Source: Pyrenophora tritici-repentis (lineage: Eukaryota > Ascomycota > Dothideomycetes > Pleosporales > Pleosporaceae). From it: a stretch of 64,000 nt of DNA. The notes under the pieces were generated by a model. It saw only the letters and a program-made list of their open reading frames with translations. It searched no databases and was not told where the DNA came from. Where the stretch lies: positions 4,960,001 through 5,024,000 of the forward strand of contig NC_089391.1 in assembly GCF_003171515.1 (NCBI RefSeq), in the 5' to 3' direction. Made by a program: the position numbers and the translations under genes. Position 1 is the stretch's first letter. The number at the start of each line of letters is the position of its first letter. This document shows, piece after piece, positions 11,301 to 21,895 of this stretch.

Positions 11301-12455
11301 GTAGATTGACTGCGGGTCTTCCTTCTCTAGGAATTCATTCCAGTGTTTCCTTTTAGCGTCTTTGATTGCCTTGTTGTAGGTGTTTCGTGCACGTAGGAAG
11401 TCTCTTTTCTCTAGGTAGGCGTCGTGTATTGCAGTAGTTTCGAGCTTTTCTTTAAAAATCCTTCTATAGTGGGAAGTGTCTTGTCGTAGCTTTGTCAGCT
11501 CTTTGTTCCACCAAGCTTTTGGTTTTGGACCAAGTCTAGTGATAGGGATAGCTTTGTTTGCTGCAGTTTGGATTGCTTGAGTTATTGCTTTGCTAATCTC
11601 TTCTAGCTTTTGCTCTAGCTCTGTATTGTTGCCGAGGAGGAGGTCCATTAAGTCTGCCTTTCTTGGATCACTGATCTGGTCCATATCTTGCAAGGTTTGA
11701 CTGTTTTGGATTGCCGTTTCTAGTTCTTTGTTGAAGGTGTCCCAGTTAGCCTTTGCAGTATTAAATCTGGGTTGGTTTGTCGGGTTTTCTACAAGGTCTG
11801 CGTTTGTTTGGATGGAGAATAGGAGGCCGTAGTGATCTGATCCAGTTTCAGGTATGGTCTGCCAGTCCGTAGCTTTACTAGCCAAGTCTGGAGTGACAAG
11901 TGAGAGGTCTAGGACTGTTTCTCTAGATAGGTGTGGTCTGAAGAATGTGCCTACTCCTGGTGTGTTTAGGAGCTCTAGATCTTGTTCTTCAATCCAGTCA
12001 ATAAATGGCTGTGCTCCTTGGCTCGTCGTTGGGCATAGCGGGTCCCACAATGGATGGTGTTCGTTGCTATCTAGTACTAAGATAGAACTTGGCGGAAGCT
12101 TGGTGTTGAGTATAGCTCTAGGCAGTGTTTTTTCCCCTTCGGCGTTTGTTTGGTTGTATACGTTAAATAGGTTAAATTGGAAATTGGGACCTTTTATTGT
12201 AATAGCCATTGCGTCTGGGTCTATTTTGAAGTCGTTTTGGGTGAATGTCTCTGCTTCTAGTGTTGGAAGGCCTTGTACGATCGTACGGTGAATAACAGTA
12301 GCTAAGGTAATCTTGTGTATTGGTATTCTGGTGTATGATGATTCTACGAATGTGGGGGCTACGAAGGTATACATAGCGTTGGGTCCGAGTTGGGCCGAAG
12401 TAGGATCGAGGCGGTACATTGGGCCTTATTAGGCGACACACCGTGTGTATGCCGA
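8385..12455 (-). mobile_element. LINE-R: Tad1-type LINE, minus-strand copy with complete 3' end
   Basis: Read on the minus strand, the element runs from 12455 (TGTCGGCATACACACGG) through endonuclease, RT and RNase H to a 3' UTR ending in an ATAATAATATAATA tail next to 8385. The 3' UTR contains GTCCTACATAGTC..GACTGATACAGGAC (8405-8443 on the plus strand), able to form a hairpin. The start of the endonuclease is missing. The same 5' limit recurs in the fragment ending at 17660. The 5' flank (12456 on) is copia-3. Confidence 0.9.
8636..12419 (-). pseudogene. Tad1-type LINE ORF2: endonuclease-RT-RNase H with two frameshifts
   Basis: This is the longest ORF2 of its family here. An APE-type endonuclease (LVLDSNEHHPLWDP, ETGSDHYGLLFS) is followed by RT (TIFLDVKGAFDHVSH, GIPQGSPVSPIFF, YIDD), RNase H and the CCHC-like tail knuckle. 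Two single-base losses in short runs break it: one at 10447-10449 (TCCTGGAA for TCCTGGGAA) just before the YIDD motif, and one at 9407-9409 (CCC for CCCC) inside RNase H. The LINE copy at 46872 lacks both. They may be real mutations or homopolymer sequencing errors. Confidence 0.88.
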
Positions 12456-12551
12456 CACTGGCAATCTTTTCTTATTGTAACGACTGATGTAAGGAAAAAC
12501 GGGTCTTCTAAAAAGGGCACAATGAGAGGGATTCCAATTAGGCATATGTGC

Positions 12552-13401
12552 CTACTCCGTAGGTCGCTGCACAGATCCCTCTACTCGGATTGACAGCTTG
12601 TTGCTTTCGATGAAACGTTCTAACGCGCGATTTGGTGTTGCTTTCGTGAATGCGTCCGCGGGGTTGTCCTCTCCGTTGATCCAGCGGATCTCAGTGATCT
12701 CGCGACGCTCGTATGACTGCCGAAGCGCCATGATGTCGATCATCAGTCGCTTCTCAGCAGTTGTTCCGAGTTTGACGAGGCATTCATACAAGGAGTATGA
12801 ATCCGTACACACAATAAGTGGGATCGGTGGTAGACCTAGGCGTCCTGTAATCATCTTGAGGGTTGTTAGGATAGCGATAGCGATGTCGACACCGCTAACC
12901 ATGCCGTACGTTTCTGAGGCAAGAACGCTCCGGGTAACGCGTTTGCATTTGGTCGAACTCCAATGGATTACGTTACCACGAATATCAAACGTGCTGTCTT
13001 GTCGACTCGACTCATTCGCAAGGATAAGTAGGTACCCTAGCTGTGAGCTAAGGTCTTGGTTGTTCGCGAAGGATCCGTCTGTGAACACTACCAGCTTTGC
13101 TGTAGCGAGGTCGAGAGGGACGTATCGCAGGCCTCGTTGTATGCTCTCAGATTGCCACTGCAGCCGGCGGTTAAGCTTCACGTATTCTGTGTCCTTAGGT
13201 TGTTGTATTTGCGCAGCCGCGGAAAGATCGAACGATGCTTCAGGTTGGCATATCGACGCAATGTACGCGCCACGCGCGCGCTGCTCCATGTACTTCTGTG
13301 CTCGGTTTGCTGCCTTCGGATCAATGATTTCGATCTTGGCACCTTGTCCCTTCTGCGTAAGTAGAATCGTGTCTCCGCGCAACGTTAGAGTACATCCGTT
13401 G
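12552..13401 (-). pseudogene. Copia-3 pol, RNase H part
   Basis: This is the C-terminal piece of the copia-3 polyprotein. Residues seen are VVFTDGSFANNQDLSSQLGY (first RNase H Asp), VLASETYGMVSGVD (Glu), TDSYSLYECL (Asp) and ITEIRWINGEDNPADAFTK, the conserved end of copia polyproteins. The frame is open. It joins the RT part at 14844 when the inserted element 13407-14843 and one copy of its AACTC duplication are left out. An ATG at 13412 lies in the inserted LTR side and is not the native start. Confidence 0.85.
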
Positions 13402-13406
13402 AACTC

Positions 13407-14843
13407 TGTCAAGCGTCAAGGTTGGGGAGAATCTTGTAGTATTGGGACTATGGGAGTGAGAGACTATATACGAATGCCAAGGCGCTAGCCGCAGGGACCA
13501 GGTAATCACGTGGGTTCACCTCACCACTGACACACCCCCCGCATGAGGCTGAAGTGCTTGGATTCTCAAGGACGTATACTCATGCAATACAAAGTGGTGA
13601 AGGAGAAGGCAAAGGAGAAGGTAACCGGTGTCGTAGCCAAGCGGGCACACGTGTGTAGGCGCTATTGTTTCTGGCGGAAATCCTAGGGGAGACGGAAGGC
13701 TAGCGCTCTTCAATGCCTCTCTACGAGAAGGCGGCGCAGCGATTGTTTGTCGGGTAGGGGACGTATAAGCTGCTAAGTGCTGAAAGTTGTAGCGGCTTGT
13801 AGAGAATAGGCTGAGCCGCAGAGCCAGTGCGACTTGCTTAACCTAGTGTAAGGGCGTGCGAGGCTCTATCGGGATCGCAGCAGAGAGGAGATAAGCAGTG
13901 GTCGGGCCTGTCGGTTAACCGGTAGTGTCGCTCGTAGGGAATAGGCTGAGCCGCAAAGCCAGTGCGACTTGCTTAACCTAATTTAAGGCCGCGCGAGGTT
14001 CTGTCGGGATCGCAGCGGAGGTAGGAGATGAGCAGTGGAATGTGCCTGACGAGGCGGAGGTGATCGTGAGACAGCTGGGGGCCTCTTCGTATTGGGCCTG
14101 CTTGGCTTTTGGTGACTGTGAAGGACGTGCCTAGTAGGGGCTCTGGTTCTAGCTTTGGTTCTGGCTCGGTGGCTCTGGCTCGGTGGCTCTGGCTCGGTGG
14201 CTCTGGTTCTTGCTCGGTAGCTCTGGCTTTGGTTCTGTCGCTACAGGGCGCGTGAGTTCGTAATGGGATCACGTCGGTAAGCTGTGTTGACGAAGGTCCA
14301 CGCGAGGTTCTGTCGGGATCGCAGCGGAGAGTAGTAGGCTGAGCCGCAGAGCCAGTGCGACTTGCTTAACCTAGTGTAAGGGCGGAGGTCGTAAGCAGTC
14401 TTTACTTGGTACTTGTGCTCAGAGGACATTCGCTGTGTGAGGTGGTGTCGGGATCACTGCAGTCGATAGAAGGCGAGTCGCGCGTCGTGATTTAATCGGG
14501 CGATCTGGCTGACGGAGTAACGTAGGGCCGTGCGCGAGGTGCTGTCGCAGTGGTGACGTGTTAACGATAGGGACTGTCGCGCCCTGTGCGGAAGTTCTCG
14601 AAGGTAAGGTTTAAATTTAAGATAGATGAGGAGATTAGCGTGCGCTAGTCGCTGCAATTATCCTCATAACAAGGCTTTAACAACAGCGACTACGGGAGCG
14701 GGTGAGGGCTCATAACCTGTCAAGCGTCAAGGTTGGGGAGAATCTTGTAGTATTGGGACTATGGGAGTGAGAGACTATATACGAATGCCAAGGCGCTAGC
14801 CGCAGGGACCAGGTAATCACGTGGGTTCACCTCACCACTGACA
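13407..14843 (-). mobile_element. TRIM-like non-autonomous LTR element of the copia-1 type
   Basis: Two identical-looking 126-bp LTRs (13407-13532 and 14718-14843; TGTC..GACA) enclose about 1.2 kb without a credible gene. A 5-bp duplication AACTC flanks the element (13402-13406 and 14844-14848). On the minus strand the primer-binding site GGTTATGAGCCC (complement of 14706-14717) abuts the LTR, and a polypurine tract GGGGGGTG abuts the other LTR at 13533-13540. Copia-1 and copia-2 have the same two signals, so their enzymes probably mobilise this element. The interior has three copies of a segment beginning GGCTGAGCCGCA (about 13809, 13942, 14337) and a GGCTCT-rich simple repeat at 14138-14235. 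Confidence 0.88.
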
Positions 14844-16093
14844 AACTCGAGTGATACTTCTTTGGACAGTCTCTCCTTGGGCTTAGCTCGAAAATTGGCT
14901 TTCTGGAGCGCAGCGTCTTCTGCACCAGAGAATGCAGGCGTCCCAATCGCGAGAGTATCGTCTGTCTGCAGGCCCACTATTCCAAACGCTTCCCGTCTCC
15001 CGTTCGTGATCAGGAGGCACGGGTCATACGTTGATGTAGCCATGTCGAGCTCCTTGCAGTGGTGTCCTTGGTACGTAGCAAACCAGTGGACTCCTGCTTC
15101 CGCGATTCCATAGAGTGGCTTGATTACGCGAATAATTGTTCCCTTGGGATACTTTGTTATAAGCTCCTTTGGGAGGTGCGCTAAAACCGTGCGGAATAGC
15201 TCTGTTTGTGCCTGTGGGTACGCTTGCGTGATATCTCGTAGTTCCACAACCATGCCCTCATCGAGTAATGCAGGCGCTAGGGCTAGAATCAGGCGCTGGC
15301 TGGCTCGTTGGATGGTTGGCGACTGCGTCAGGATCTCGTGTTTGCCCTCGTCATTGTAACCTTGAACAACGAGGCGTGATTTCTCGTACGGGACCATGGT
15401 CTTGCCTTTGACTTCGCGGACCATGCGCGATTTGAAGATACGATACCCGCCGTGTAGAGTTGGATCAAACAGCTCAAAACTGAATACTCCACGGCCGACG
15501 AGGTCGTCGATCTCCTTCTGATCGGATGCTTCGAATGGAGCGCCCGGGACGTTAATCACGCCGTCATTGCGTAGCTTGACGGCCAGGGCGTAATCGTCCT
15601 CCTCCTTCTTCGACAGGTACTGCACCTTGGGCTTGTTCTTTGATCCAGGTGGGCGGCCCCGCTTGCGCGGCTGAGCCGCTTGGTTGGCTTCCGCCGGTGG
15701 TACCGGTAGTGGCGGTTCATCAGCAATCGCTTCGTCTGTGGTCGGAGATCCACCTGTGCCTTGATCTGCGCCGTCTATCGCTGTAGTCAGATCGCGATAG
15801 TACGGTTTTACGACAGTGGATCGGAACGTCGTTGGGCCGTTGATCATGTCTACAGTAACATCGTGGTCCTTCATATCGATGACTCTATACGGCCCTTGCC
15901 ATCCATTCTTCTCGCGCCATACCATCACCTCACTCTGAAGAGGCAGTGACAGTACCCCGTCTGTAGTAGGCCCATTCCTGGTACCAAGTGCGTTGCTCAC
16001 CGCATGTTCCGCTGCAGCCTTCCGCAGCGCCCTCATCGCTTTCTGGATTGCCTCCGCGCGATGGGTTATCGAGGGAGATGGTGGTGAATCCAT
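14844..16093 (-). pseudogene. Copia-3 pol: integrase tail and reverse transcriptase
   Basis: The start (PPSPSITHRAEAIQKAMRAL..WREKNGWQGPYRVIDM) matches the C-terminal part of a copia integrase. A basic AT-hook-like RKRGRPPGSKNKPK precedes the RT domain. RT signatures are KSRLVVQGYNDEGK, DITQAYPQAQTELFR, IKPLYGIAEAGVHWF and QTDDTLAIG in place of the usual YVDD. The frame is open up to the TRIM insertion at ..KEVSLEF. The integrase catalytic core and protease are missing upstream, so the element cannot move on its own. Confidence 0.85.
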
Positions 16094-17102
16094 GGATATC
16101 CGGGGTATGCTGGTGTATACTCGCGGAATCGGTCGAAGTTGTTGTAGGTGAGGGGAGGTTGCTGACTTTGGACGCGCTGATAGGCTGGCTGCGGTGCGGA
16201 TTCAGTTGTCTCTATAGGCTGGCTTCGGATTGGTTGGTTTTGGGCTTTCTCAATCGTTTTTGCCAGCTGGTCCTGAATCTGTTGTTCTTCCTCAACGGTC
16301 TCCTGTCGTCCTTGCACACGGGCGTGGGTCTGGTCTTGATCGCGGGTTTGCCGACTGTCTACGTCTCGGCCTCTTGTCCTTACAGGCGTTTGGGTTCGGC
16401 TCTGGGCCTGGCTTGATAATCTCCTATCTGTGGACTGTACTGATCCTTCACTGCGTTGTTGCCGTAGTGCCCGCTCTTGCAACCACAGTCCGCAACAATC
16501 AATTAAGTGGGTCCTAGAAGGTTCAGATTGGATTGATTGATTACCGCTTTAAGCCTAGTAGTTACCTATAGGAGTTTAAGCCCTACCTAGATAGGTAAGT
16601 GGGTCTAGGAGAGTGACCGGATTGAATTGATTGTTGCGGAGTCTACTTGCAACATGTGCGCAGCTGATCGTGTGTCAAACACAGCCGACTGGAATACGTC
16701 CTGAGGCCATTCTAGGTACTCCTCCATGCGTAATAACCTAGCTAGAGACTCACTAGGTGCCATATTAATACGGCCAGTATACACTCCCTTAAAGCGGAGG
16801 ATCCGCTTTAGTTCCTTTGTGTATATTGGCTGGGCACGTAGGAACATTGCCTCTGTCCATCCTTCAAAGTCCTGACGGAACTCCCAAAAGAGTTCTTCAT
16901 CTGCTGTTGGTCGATCTGTATAGTCCGCAATCGCACGCGCAATGTACGTTGTTGCTGTAGTAATCCCTACCTCATCGTCTGGAGCTTCAACGTTGTCCTC
17001 CCAAATCTCTGGATCGATGTGATGCCATTCTCTTGGTTTTATGTTTGTGGTCCCTAGTAGCGCCTCTAGTGTGGGTACCACTCTTCTACTACTGCTCGCC
17101 AT
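16066..17102 (-). pseudogene. Copia-3 gag, split by a MITE
   Basis: The ATG at 17102 gives MASSSRRVVPTLEALLG, then a helical region (FWEFRQDFEGWTEAMFLRAQ, LARLLRMEEYLEWPQDVF) typical of copia gag. MITE-b at 16484-16645 interrupts after AHMLQV. The frame resumes as ARALRQQRSEGSVQ and a long Gln/Arg-rich stretch ending near 16066. A tail of this kind normally leads to a zinc knuckle and protease; both are lost in the internal deletion. Confidence 0.75.
16484..16645. mobile_element. MITE-b: 162-bp hAT-type MITE in copia-3 gag
   Basis: The ends are CACAGTCCGCAACAATCAAT and, read inward from the right, TAGACTCCGCAACAATCAAT. The flanking 8-bp duplication is CTTGCAAC (16476-16483 and 16646-16653). 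The interior carries an inverted pair around TAGTTACCTATAGG and CCTACCTAGATAGG. It is non-coding. Identical-length copies are at 27013, 40311 and 57466. Confidence 0.95.
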
Positions 17103-17460
17103 TCCTACTGCCGGTGTCCTGGCTACCGGTGCTCTTTCCGATGATGTTCTCTCCTGCTATTGTGTTCTTGTTGACGCTTGTTGCGCTAGCTGTGTTCGCT
17201 AGAGATGCGTCGGTGGTCGTGGGTTGTACACGGGTCAAATCTCAACCGGTCGGTTGGCGCGTGTATAGACGGCGTCTTGGAACGCTTCTGATACGGCTGT
17301 AACGGTCGGTCGCTAGCCACGAACGACGCCTGATATAGCTAACAGTGAGCTTAGCATAGATAACTCCGCCTTGCTGATATAGGCAATCTAGGGAACGCGC
17401 GGGGTAAAGAATCTATCTCTTCTTAACCTAACTGTCTGTGACTGCCGTGCAATCACTGAT

Positions 17461-17660
17461 CAGTGTTGGAAGGCCTTGTACGATCGTACGGTGAATAACA
17501 GTAGCTAAGGTAATCTTGTGTATTGGTATTCTGGTGTATGATGATTCTACGAATGTGGGGGCTACGAAGGTATACATAGCGTTGGGTCCGAGTTGGGCCG
17601 AAGTAGGATCGAGGCGGTACATTGGGCCTTATTAGGCGACACACCGTGTATATGCCGACA
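17461..17660 (-). mobile_element. LINE fragment: 5' endonuclease region
   Basis: This fragment repeats the first about 200 bp of LINE-R (LDPTSAQLGPNAMYTFVAPT..), ending at ..VIHRTIVQGLPTL. It has the same 5' limit TGTCGGCATA. On the minus strand it lies directly after the RNase H end of another LINE copy (17661 on), giving an artificial joined reading. The other side (17460) is non-coding copia-3 flank. Confidence 0.85.
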
Positions 17661-18036
17661 GTCTGTCTGTTCGGTGGTTTGCCTAAGGTGCCATTTTCTT
17701 GTGCCAATTCTAGTACTTGCAATAAAGGCTAGAGTAGCTTTAATGCCTGTCTTTGTTTAGAGGAGAAGTAGGAGAGTGATGGGTCTGTGTGGTATTGCTT
17801 CTTTGAGTGTATTTCGATGTGTTTTGTACTGTTTGCAATCTAGAAGTAGATGCTGTGGTGTTTGTGGTTTGTAGCATATACATAGATTGCAGTCTCTCTT
17901 GTTGAATCTCTTAAGGTAGGAGTTGAAGTATCCATGTCCTAGCTTAAGTGAGTAGAACGCGCTCGAGATTTCTCTTAGTGTTTCCTTCAAGACTTTAATT
18001 GTTGTATGTGTGTTGGGCTTGAAGATCCTTAAGTAG
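17661..18036 (-). mobile_element. LINE-A fragment, 3' coding part, left of hAT2
   Basis: Minus-strand LINE ORF2 C terminus (SAFYSLKLGHGYFNSYLKRF, CNLCICYKPQTPQHLLLDC). It is cut at 17661 before the 3' UTR and split at 18036 by hAT2. It continues at 21244-21895. Several substitutions set it apart from LINE-L and LINE-R. Confidence 0.88.
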
Positions 18037-21000
18037 CAGACCTGTCAACAATCAAGCGGCTTACAAGCGCTTGATCAATCTACAATCAAGCCAACGGTTC
18101 CATCAATCAAGCCTCTCGCATAGAGATTGGTTAGCAATCAAGCTTAAAAGACGAAGCTTGATTGATCAGCTTGATTAGATTGATGCAGCAAGGCAGCGGA
18201 GGCGTTGAGGCTATCTGCCCATCTACTAGCCACCCAATTGAGCCTATCAGCCACCGTGTGGGCCTTAGGGTATATGACCTAGGTTCCATCCTATCTTCTC
18301 ACACTCACAGGCTAGTGCGTACAGGGCTTAGCGCCCACAATAGTAGCCAGCAGAGATATAGATCTCAGTTCCGGTAGCACAGTAAACCAACACGATTCAC
18401 ACATGTTCCAGTCCCAGTGCTACTGATAGAGCCTATATTACCCTACCTTTTTGCTCCCATCGTCGTTATCGTACTGTCGCCACTATGCCGCCCAAAAGAC
18501 GCGTCGACGACGCTGCTGCCACCCCAAGCAAACGAGCCAGAAGGCCCGCTGCCAGCGGCTTCGCCAGCCAGCCTATACTCGTTGAGAGCCAGCTATCGCA
18601 ACCGCGTCAGTCGCCTCGTAGAGCTATTAGCGAGGCGTCTCAGGCCTTAAATTTTGAGTCGCGGCTGCGTAAGGCGCGGCCTGAAGACACTGTTGTCGCA
18701 CCCACTGAGGGCAGCGAGCAGGCAACAGCAGCGTCGTCGGCAGCTGATGAGGTGGCTACATATGAGGAGTTTGACGCGAGCCTAATGGACGATTTTGAAG
18801 GCCTCGACTTCAGCCTTTTACCGCGTTACGTACGCCCAGCTTCGTCGCAGTCGTCGCGCAAAAGCTGGATCTATCGCTACGGCTGGCGCGTCGCGTTGCT
18901 GAGAGATCCAAGCAAACTCTTCTTTGTGTGCCGTTACTGCTACGACCATAAGATGACTCCGATGAGCGGGATATACGAGACAACGCGCTCAACCACGGCT
19001 GCGGCGCGACACCTGGAGGAGCAGAAACGCGGCCATGGCCAGAGCCCACCTAGCAAGACTGCTGCCAGCACCAAGGTTAGCTGGTTAGAGCGCATGCTTA
19101 AGCAAAACAGCGGCAAGGTGTCGCAAACTGCTGCTAACGAGCTCCTCGGTTTCAATACTCAGCGCTTTCGAATGGAGGCTGTAAGCTGGCTTGTTGAGAA
19201 CAACCACCCACTCTCTGAGTTTGAGAGCCCTGCATTCCGGCGCCTCATTGCAGCTGCTAACCCGCAGGCTGAGGCAGCGCTTTGGGCGTCTCATGTAAGT
19301 GTTACTCGCTTTGTCGTGCGCCTGTACGACTACCTGAAGCCGCGTGTCGTCCAGCAGCTGTTGCGGGCGCTCAGTAAAATCCACATTAGCTTTGACGGGT
19401 GGACGACAAAGGGTGGCAAACGTGGCTTCTTGGGCGTCGTTGCGCACTACGTTGATAGCAAGGCAGAGCTGCGAGACGTGCCTATCGCGCTGCCACAGCT
19501 AAGTGGTGCTCACAGTGGGGAGATGATGGCTGAAGTCGTTATAGAGACGCTCCAGGATTTTGGCATTAACGCGCAATCAATTGGCTACTTCGTGCTTGAT
19601 AACGCGAGCAACAACGATTGTACTGTTGAAGTATTAGCACACAAGTACGGCTTTAACGCTGCTCATCGACGCCTCCGCTGCGGTCCTCACACGCTCAACC
19701 TTGTTGGCCAAACGCTCCTCTGGGGCAAGGATGGCGACGCCTTTAATAACGACGCACGCGAACTTCACGACGAGCACGACTTCATGGAGGAGTGGAGGCG
19801 TGTTGGCCCGTTAGGCGTGCTGCTCAGCGTCATCAGCTATATTAAAACGCCGCAGCAACACAAGCTTTTTGAGGACTTTCAGCGCCTCGCGCACAAGGAG
19901 CTGCCTGCTGACGCGTTAGCTGAAGAGCGCAAAGTACTAGAGCCTGTTAAGCCTGTCGTCACACGCTGGAACTCTTACTACTCATGCTTTGAGCGCGCTG
20001 TTAAGCTGCAGTCCGCTATTAACGCATACTCCCTTCACCATATACGGCGAGTGCGAGATGAGGACACGTGGGCTGAGAGTCGTGGCAACAAGCAGCCTGT
20101 CGCGCAGTCGTGGATGCGATCTGACGGCCTCGGAGCTGCTGACTGGGCGGTGATAACAGAGTACATGGATGTGCTGAAGCCGCTGAAGACAGCGACAGAG
20201 CGCCTTGAGGGACGCGGTAAAAGCGGTGGCTTTGGGTCTATCGCTGAGGTTATACCAGTGTTTGAGTACCTGCTCTCGTACTATGAGCAGCGCGTTAACT
20301 CGTACGCCGCAGTCGACTATAACGCGCACCCCGAGGCGCCCGAAGATCACCTTGCAACCAACCTGCGCGCTGCCTGGGCGAAGGCCGACGACTACTACAG
20401 CAAGCTAGACGACTCGCCAGCGTACTACGCTGCCACAATACTTCACCCGTACTATAAGCACTACCTTGACAAAGTGTGGAGTGACAAGCCTGACTGGATC
20501 GCGACTAACAACAGCAGCTTTCGCGCGCTCTGGGCGCAGTACGACACGTTGCCGCGCGCAGTGAGGCCATTAAGGGTAATCTCTAACGACATGGACGAGG
20601 CGATCGACGCGCTCATTAACCCCAGCTCCAGCGACGAGGCCAGCGCGGCGGAGGACGAGTATACGAGGTGGAAGCGCAGCGAGCCAGCGGCAGAGCGAGG
20701 CACAGAGTACGCAAACAACCCCATCAAATACTGGGTAGCAGTGCGCGATCGCTACCCTAGCCTCAGCAAGCTTGCGCTTGACGTGCTCTCTATCCCAGCG
20801 TCAAGCTGTGACTGTGAGCGCATGTTTAGTGAGCTAGGCGATCTGCTGGAGCCGCGGCGACGCTGTATAAAACCTCAGCTTCTAGCAGCAATACAGTGCG
20901 TACGGGGATGGCAAAGAGCTGGCTTTAGTGTCGACGGCGAGGCACCTATTGGGGTGATAACCGACGACGAGATGGAGCTTTTATATGGGCTGGCGGATTG

Positions 21001-21235
21001 GGAAGACGACGAGTAAACTCAACACTAAAATACTATCGTGAGATCGCTCTACCCGCAAAACGAGCAGCCTTATATAGCGCCTTAGCGCCTAACGCCACCA
21101 AGCTGAACAATCAAGCCTCAATCAAGCCACCAAAAACGCCTCATCAAGCTAAACAATCAAGCTCACTTTATCTAAAACAGCAATCAATCCAAGCTAATGC
21201 CTCGAGATTGATTGGCTTGATTGTTGACACCTCTG
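18037..21235 (+). mobile_element. hAT2: complete autonomous hAT DNA transposon
   Basis: This is a 3199-bp element with ends CAGACCTGTCAACAATCAAGC and, read inward, CAGAGGTGTCAACAATCAAG. The 8-bp target duplication TTAAGTAG is perfect (18029-18036 and 21236-21243). Subterminal regions are dense in AATCAAGC/GCTTGATT words in both orientations (18046-18180 and 21105-21230). It carries one open transposase gene and inserted into a LINE fragment. Confidence 0.95.
18485..21016 (+). CDS. hAT-family transposase (hAT2)
   Basis: This is an 843-residue nuclear transposase. It starts MPPKRRVDD, with a basic KRARRPA stretch. A BED-type zinc finger lies near residues 125-180 (FVCRYCYDHK). The catalytic core shows SFDGWTTKGGKRGFLG near 301, VLDNASNND near 372 and RCGPHTLNLVGQ near 399. 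The hATC domain has IPASSCDCERMFSELGDLL near 770. The frame is uninterrupted and the element termini are intact, so it may be active. It belongs to the same family as hAT1 and hAT3 but has its own terminal and subterminal sequence. Confidence 0.93.
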   Translation: MPPKRRVDDAAATPSKRARRPAASGFASQPILVESQLSQPRQSPRRAISEASQALNFESRLRKARPEDTVVAPTEGSEQATAASSAADEVATYEEFDASLMDDFEGLDFSLLPRYVRPASSQSSRKSWIYRYGWRVALLRDPSKLFFVCRYCYDHKMTPMSGIYETTRSTTAAARHLEEQKRGHGQSPPSKTAASTKVSWLERMLKQNSGKVSQTAANELLGFNTQRFRMEAVSWLVENNHPLSEFESPAFRRLIAAANPQAEAALWASHVSVTRFVVRLYDYLKPRVVQQLLRALSKIHISFDGWTTKGGKRGFLGVVAHYVDSKAELRDVPIALPQLSGAHSGEMMAEVVIETLQDFGINAQSIGYFVLDNASNNDCTVEVLAHKYGFNAAHRRLRCGPHTLNLVGQTLLWGKDGDAFNNDARELHDEHDFMEEWRRVGPLGVLLSVISYIKTPQQHKLFEDFQRLAHKELPADALAEERKVLEPVKPVVTRWNSYYSCFERAVKLQSAINAYSLHHIRRVRDEDTWAESRGNKQPVAQSWMRSDGLGAADWAVITEYMDVLKPLKTATERLEGRGKSGGFGSIAEVIPVFEYLLSYYEQRVNSYAAVDYNAHPEAPEDHLATNLRAAWAKADDYYSKLDDSPAYYAATILHPYYKHYLDKVWSDKPDWIATNNSSFRALWAQYDTLPRAVRPLRVISNDMDEAIDALINPSSSDEASAAEDEYTRWKRSEPAAERGTEYANNPIKYWVAVRDRYPSLSKLALDVLSIPASSCDCERMFSELGDLLEPRRRCIKPQLLAAIQCVRGWQRAGFSVDGEAPIGVITDDEMELLYGLADWEDDE

Positions 21236-21243
21236 TTAAGTAG

Positions 21244-21895
21244 GAGCTTCTGTTTTTAGTGGGCCTGTCGGTATACCTCTTGTACTCCATCAGTTGTTCT
21301 GTTTTTTGTATTTTGTTGATTTCTGTGCCTAAGTAGGCTAGGCTCGCTGTGGTCGATGTTGTTGGTCTCTCTTTAGCTGCTTCCTTTGCTAGCGTGTCGG
21401 CTTTTTCGTTGCCCTTGACGTCGTTATGTCCTGGGGCCCACTGCAGGTGGATCGATGCTTTCTTTGTCGTTATTCTCTTTGCAGCTCTAATGCATCTTAG
21501 TAGCCACTGTTGTCCCGGGTTGTCCGATAGGTTGTTAAGCCTATGGATTGCTGCTTGGTTGTCTGCGTATACGTAGATCTCTTGGCCTTCTTGTGCCACT
21601 ATAGCCGCGTGTTCGAATGCCTGTGCTATCCCCTCTAGTTCACCGTTGTAGACTAGTTGGGAGCATCCAATGTTTGTCTTTTGAGAAAAGGTTTCTTCGT
21701 GGGTGGAGCTGTACGCTACTACACCTACGCCGATCCCTATTCCCTTGTCGTGTTGTGAGGCATCTGAGTAGATTGCGGTGAAGTTATCTCCGCTCCTTGA
21801 TAGGATATAATCCGCGTGTGCAATTGCCTCTTCCTCTTTGCTCTTTTTTGATACAGTAACCTTGTAGTTAAGACTTTCCCACGGTCTGAACCTAT
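21244..21895 (-). mobile_element. LINE-A fragment, RNase H part, right of hAT2
   Basis: Continuation of the LINE interrupted by hAT2. The minus strand reads FRPWESLNYKVTVSKKSKEE, IYSDASQHDKGIGIG, NGELEGIAQAFEHA, YADNQAAIHRL and WAPGHNDVKGNEKAD with no frameshift. The 5' end is cut at 21895. The following 75 bp (21896-21970) match nothing else here and separate it from unit A. Confidence 0.88.

Larger units (their letters stand above)
12456..17460 (-). mobile_element. Copia-3: internally deleted Ty1/copia element, ends missing
   Basis: On the minus strand the order is gag (17102 down), end of integrase, RT and RNase H (to 12552), the Ty1/copia order. Protease and the integrase catalytic core are absent between gag and the integrase tail, near 16080. 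No LTR pair is recognisable; both ends meet LINE sequence. A small LTR element (13407-14843) and a MITE (16484-16645) lie inside it. 12456-12551 and 17103-17460 are non-coding and probably its 3' and 5' untranslated parts. Confidence 0.75.

Noticed and set aside
6038..12455. Twin-primed single LINE insertion
   Set aside because: Twin priming yields two non-overlapping segments of one copy in opposite orientation; here both arms contain the same RT-RNase H region.
12598..13488. 296-codon plus-strand frame
   Set aside because: It is the antisense shadow of the copia-3 RNase H region on the minus strand.
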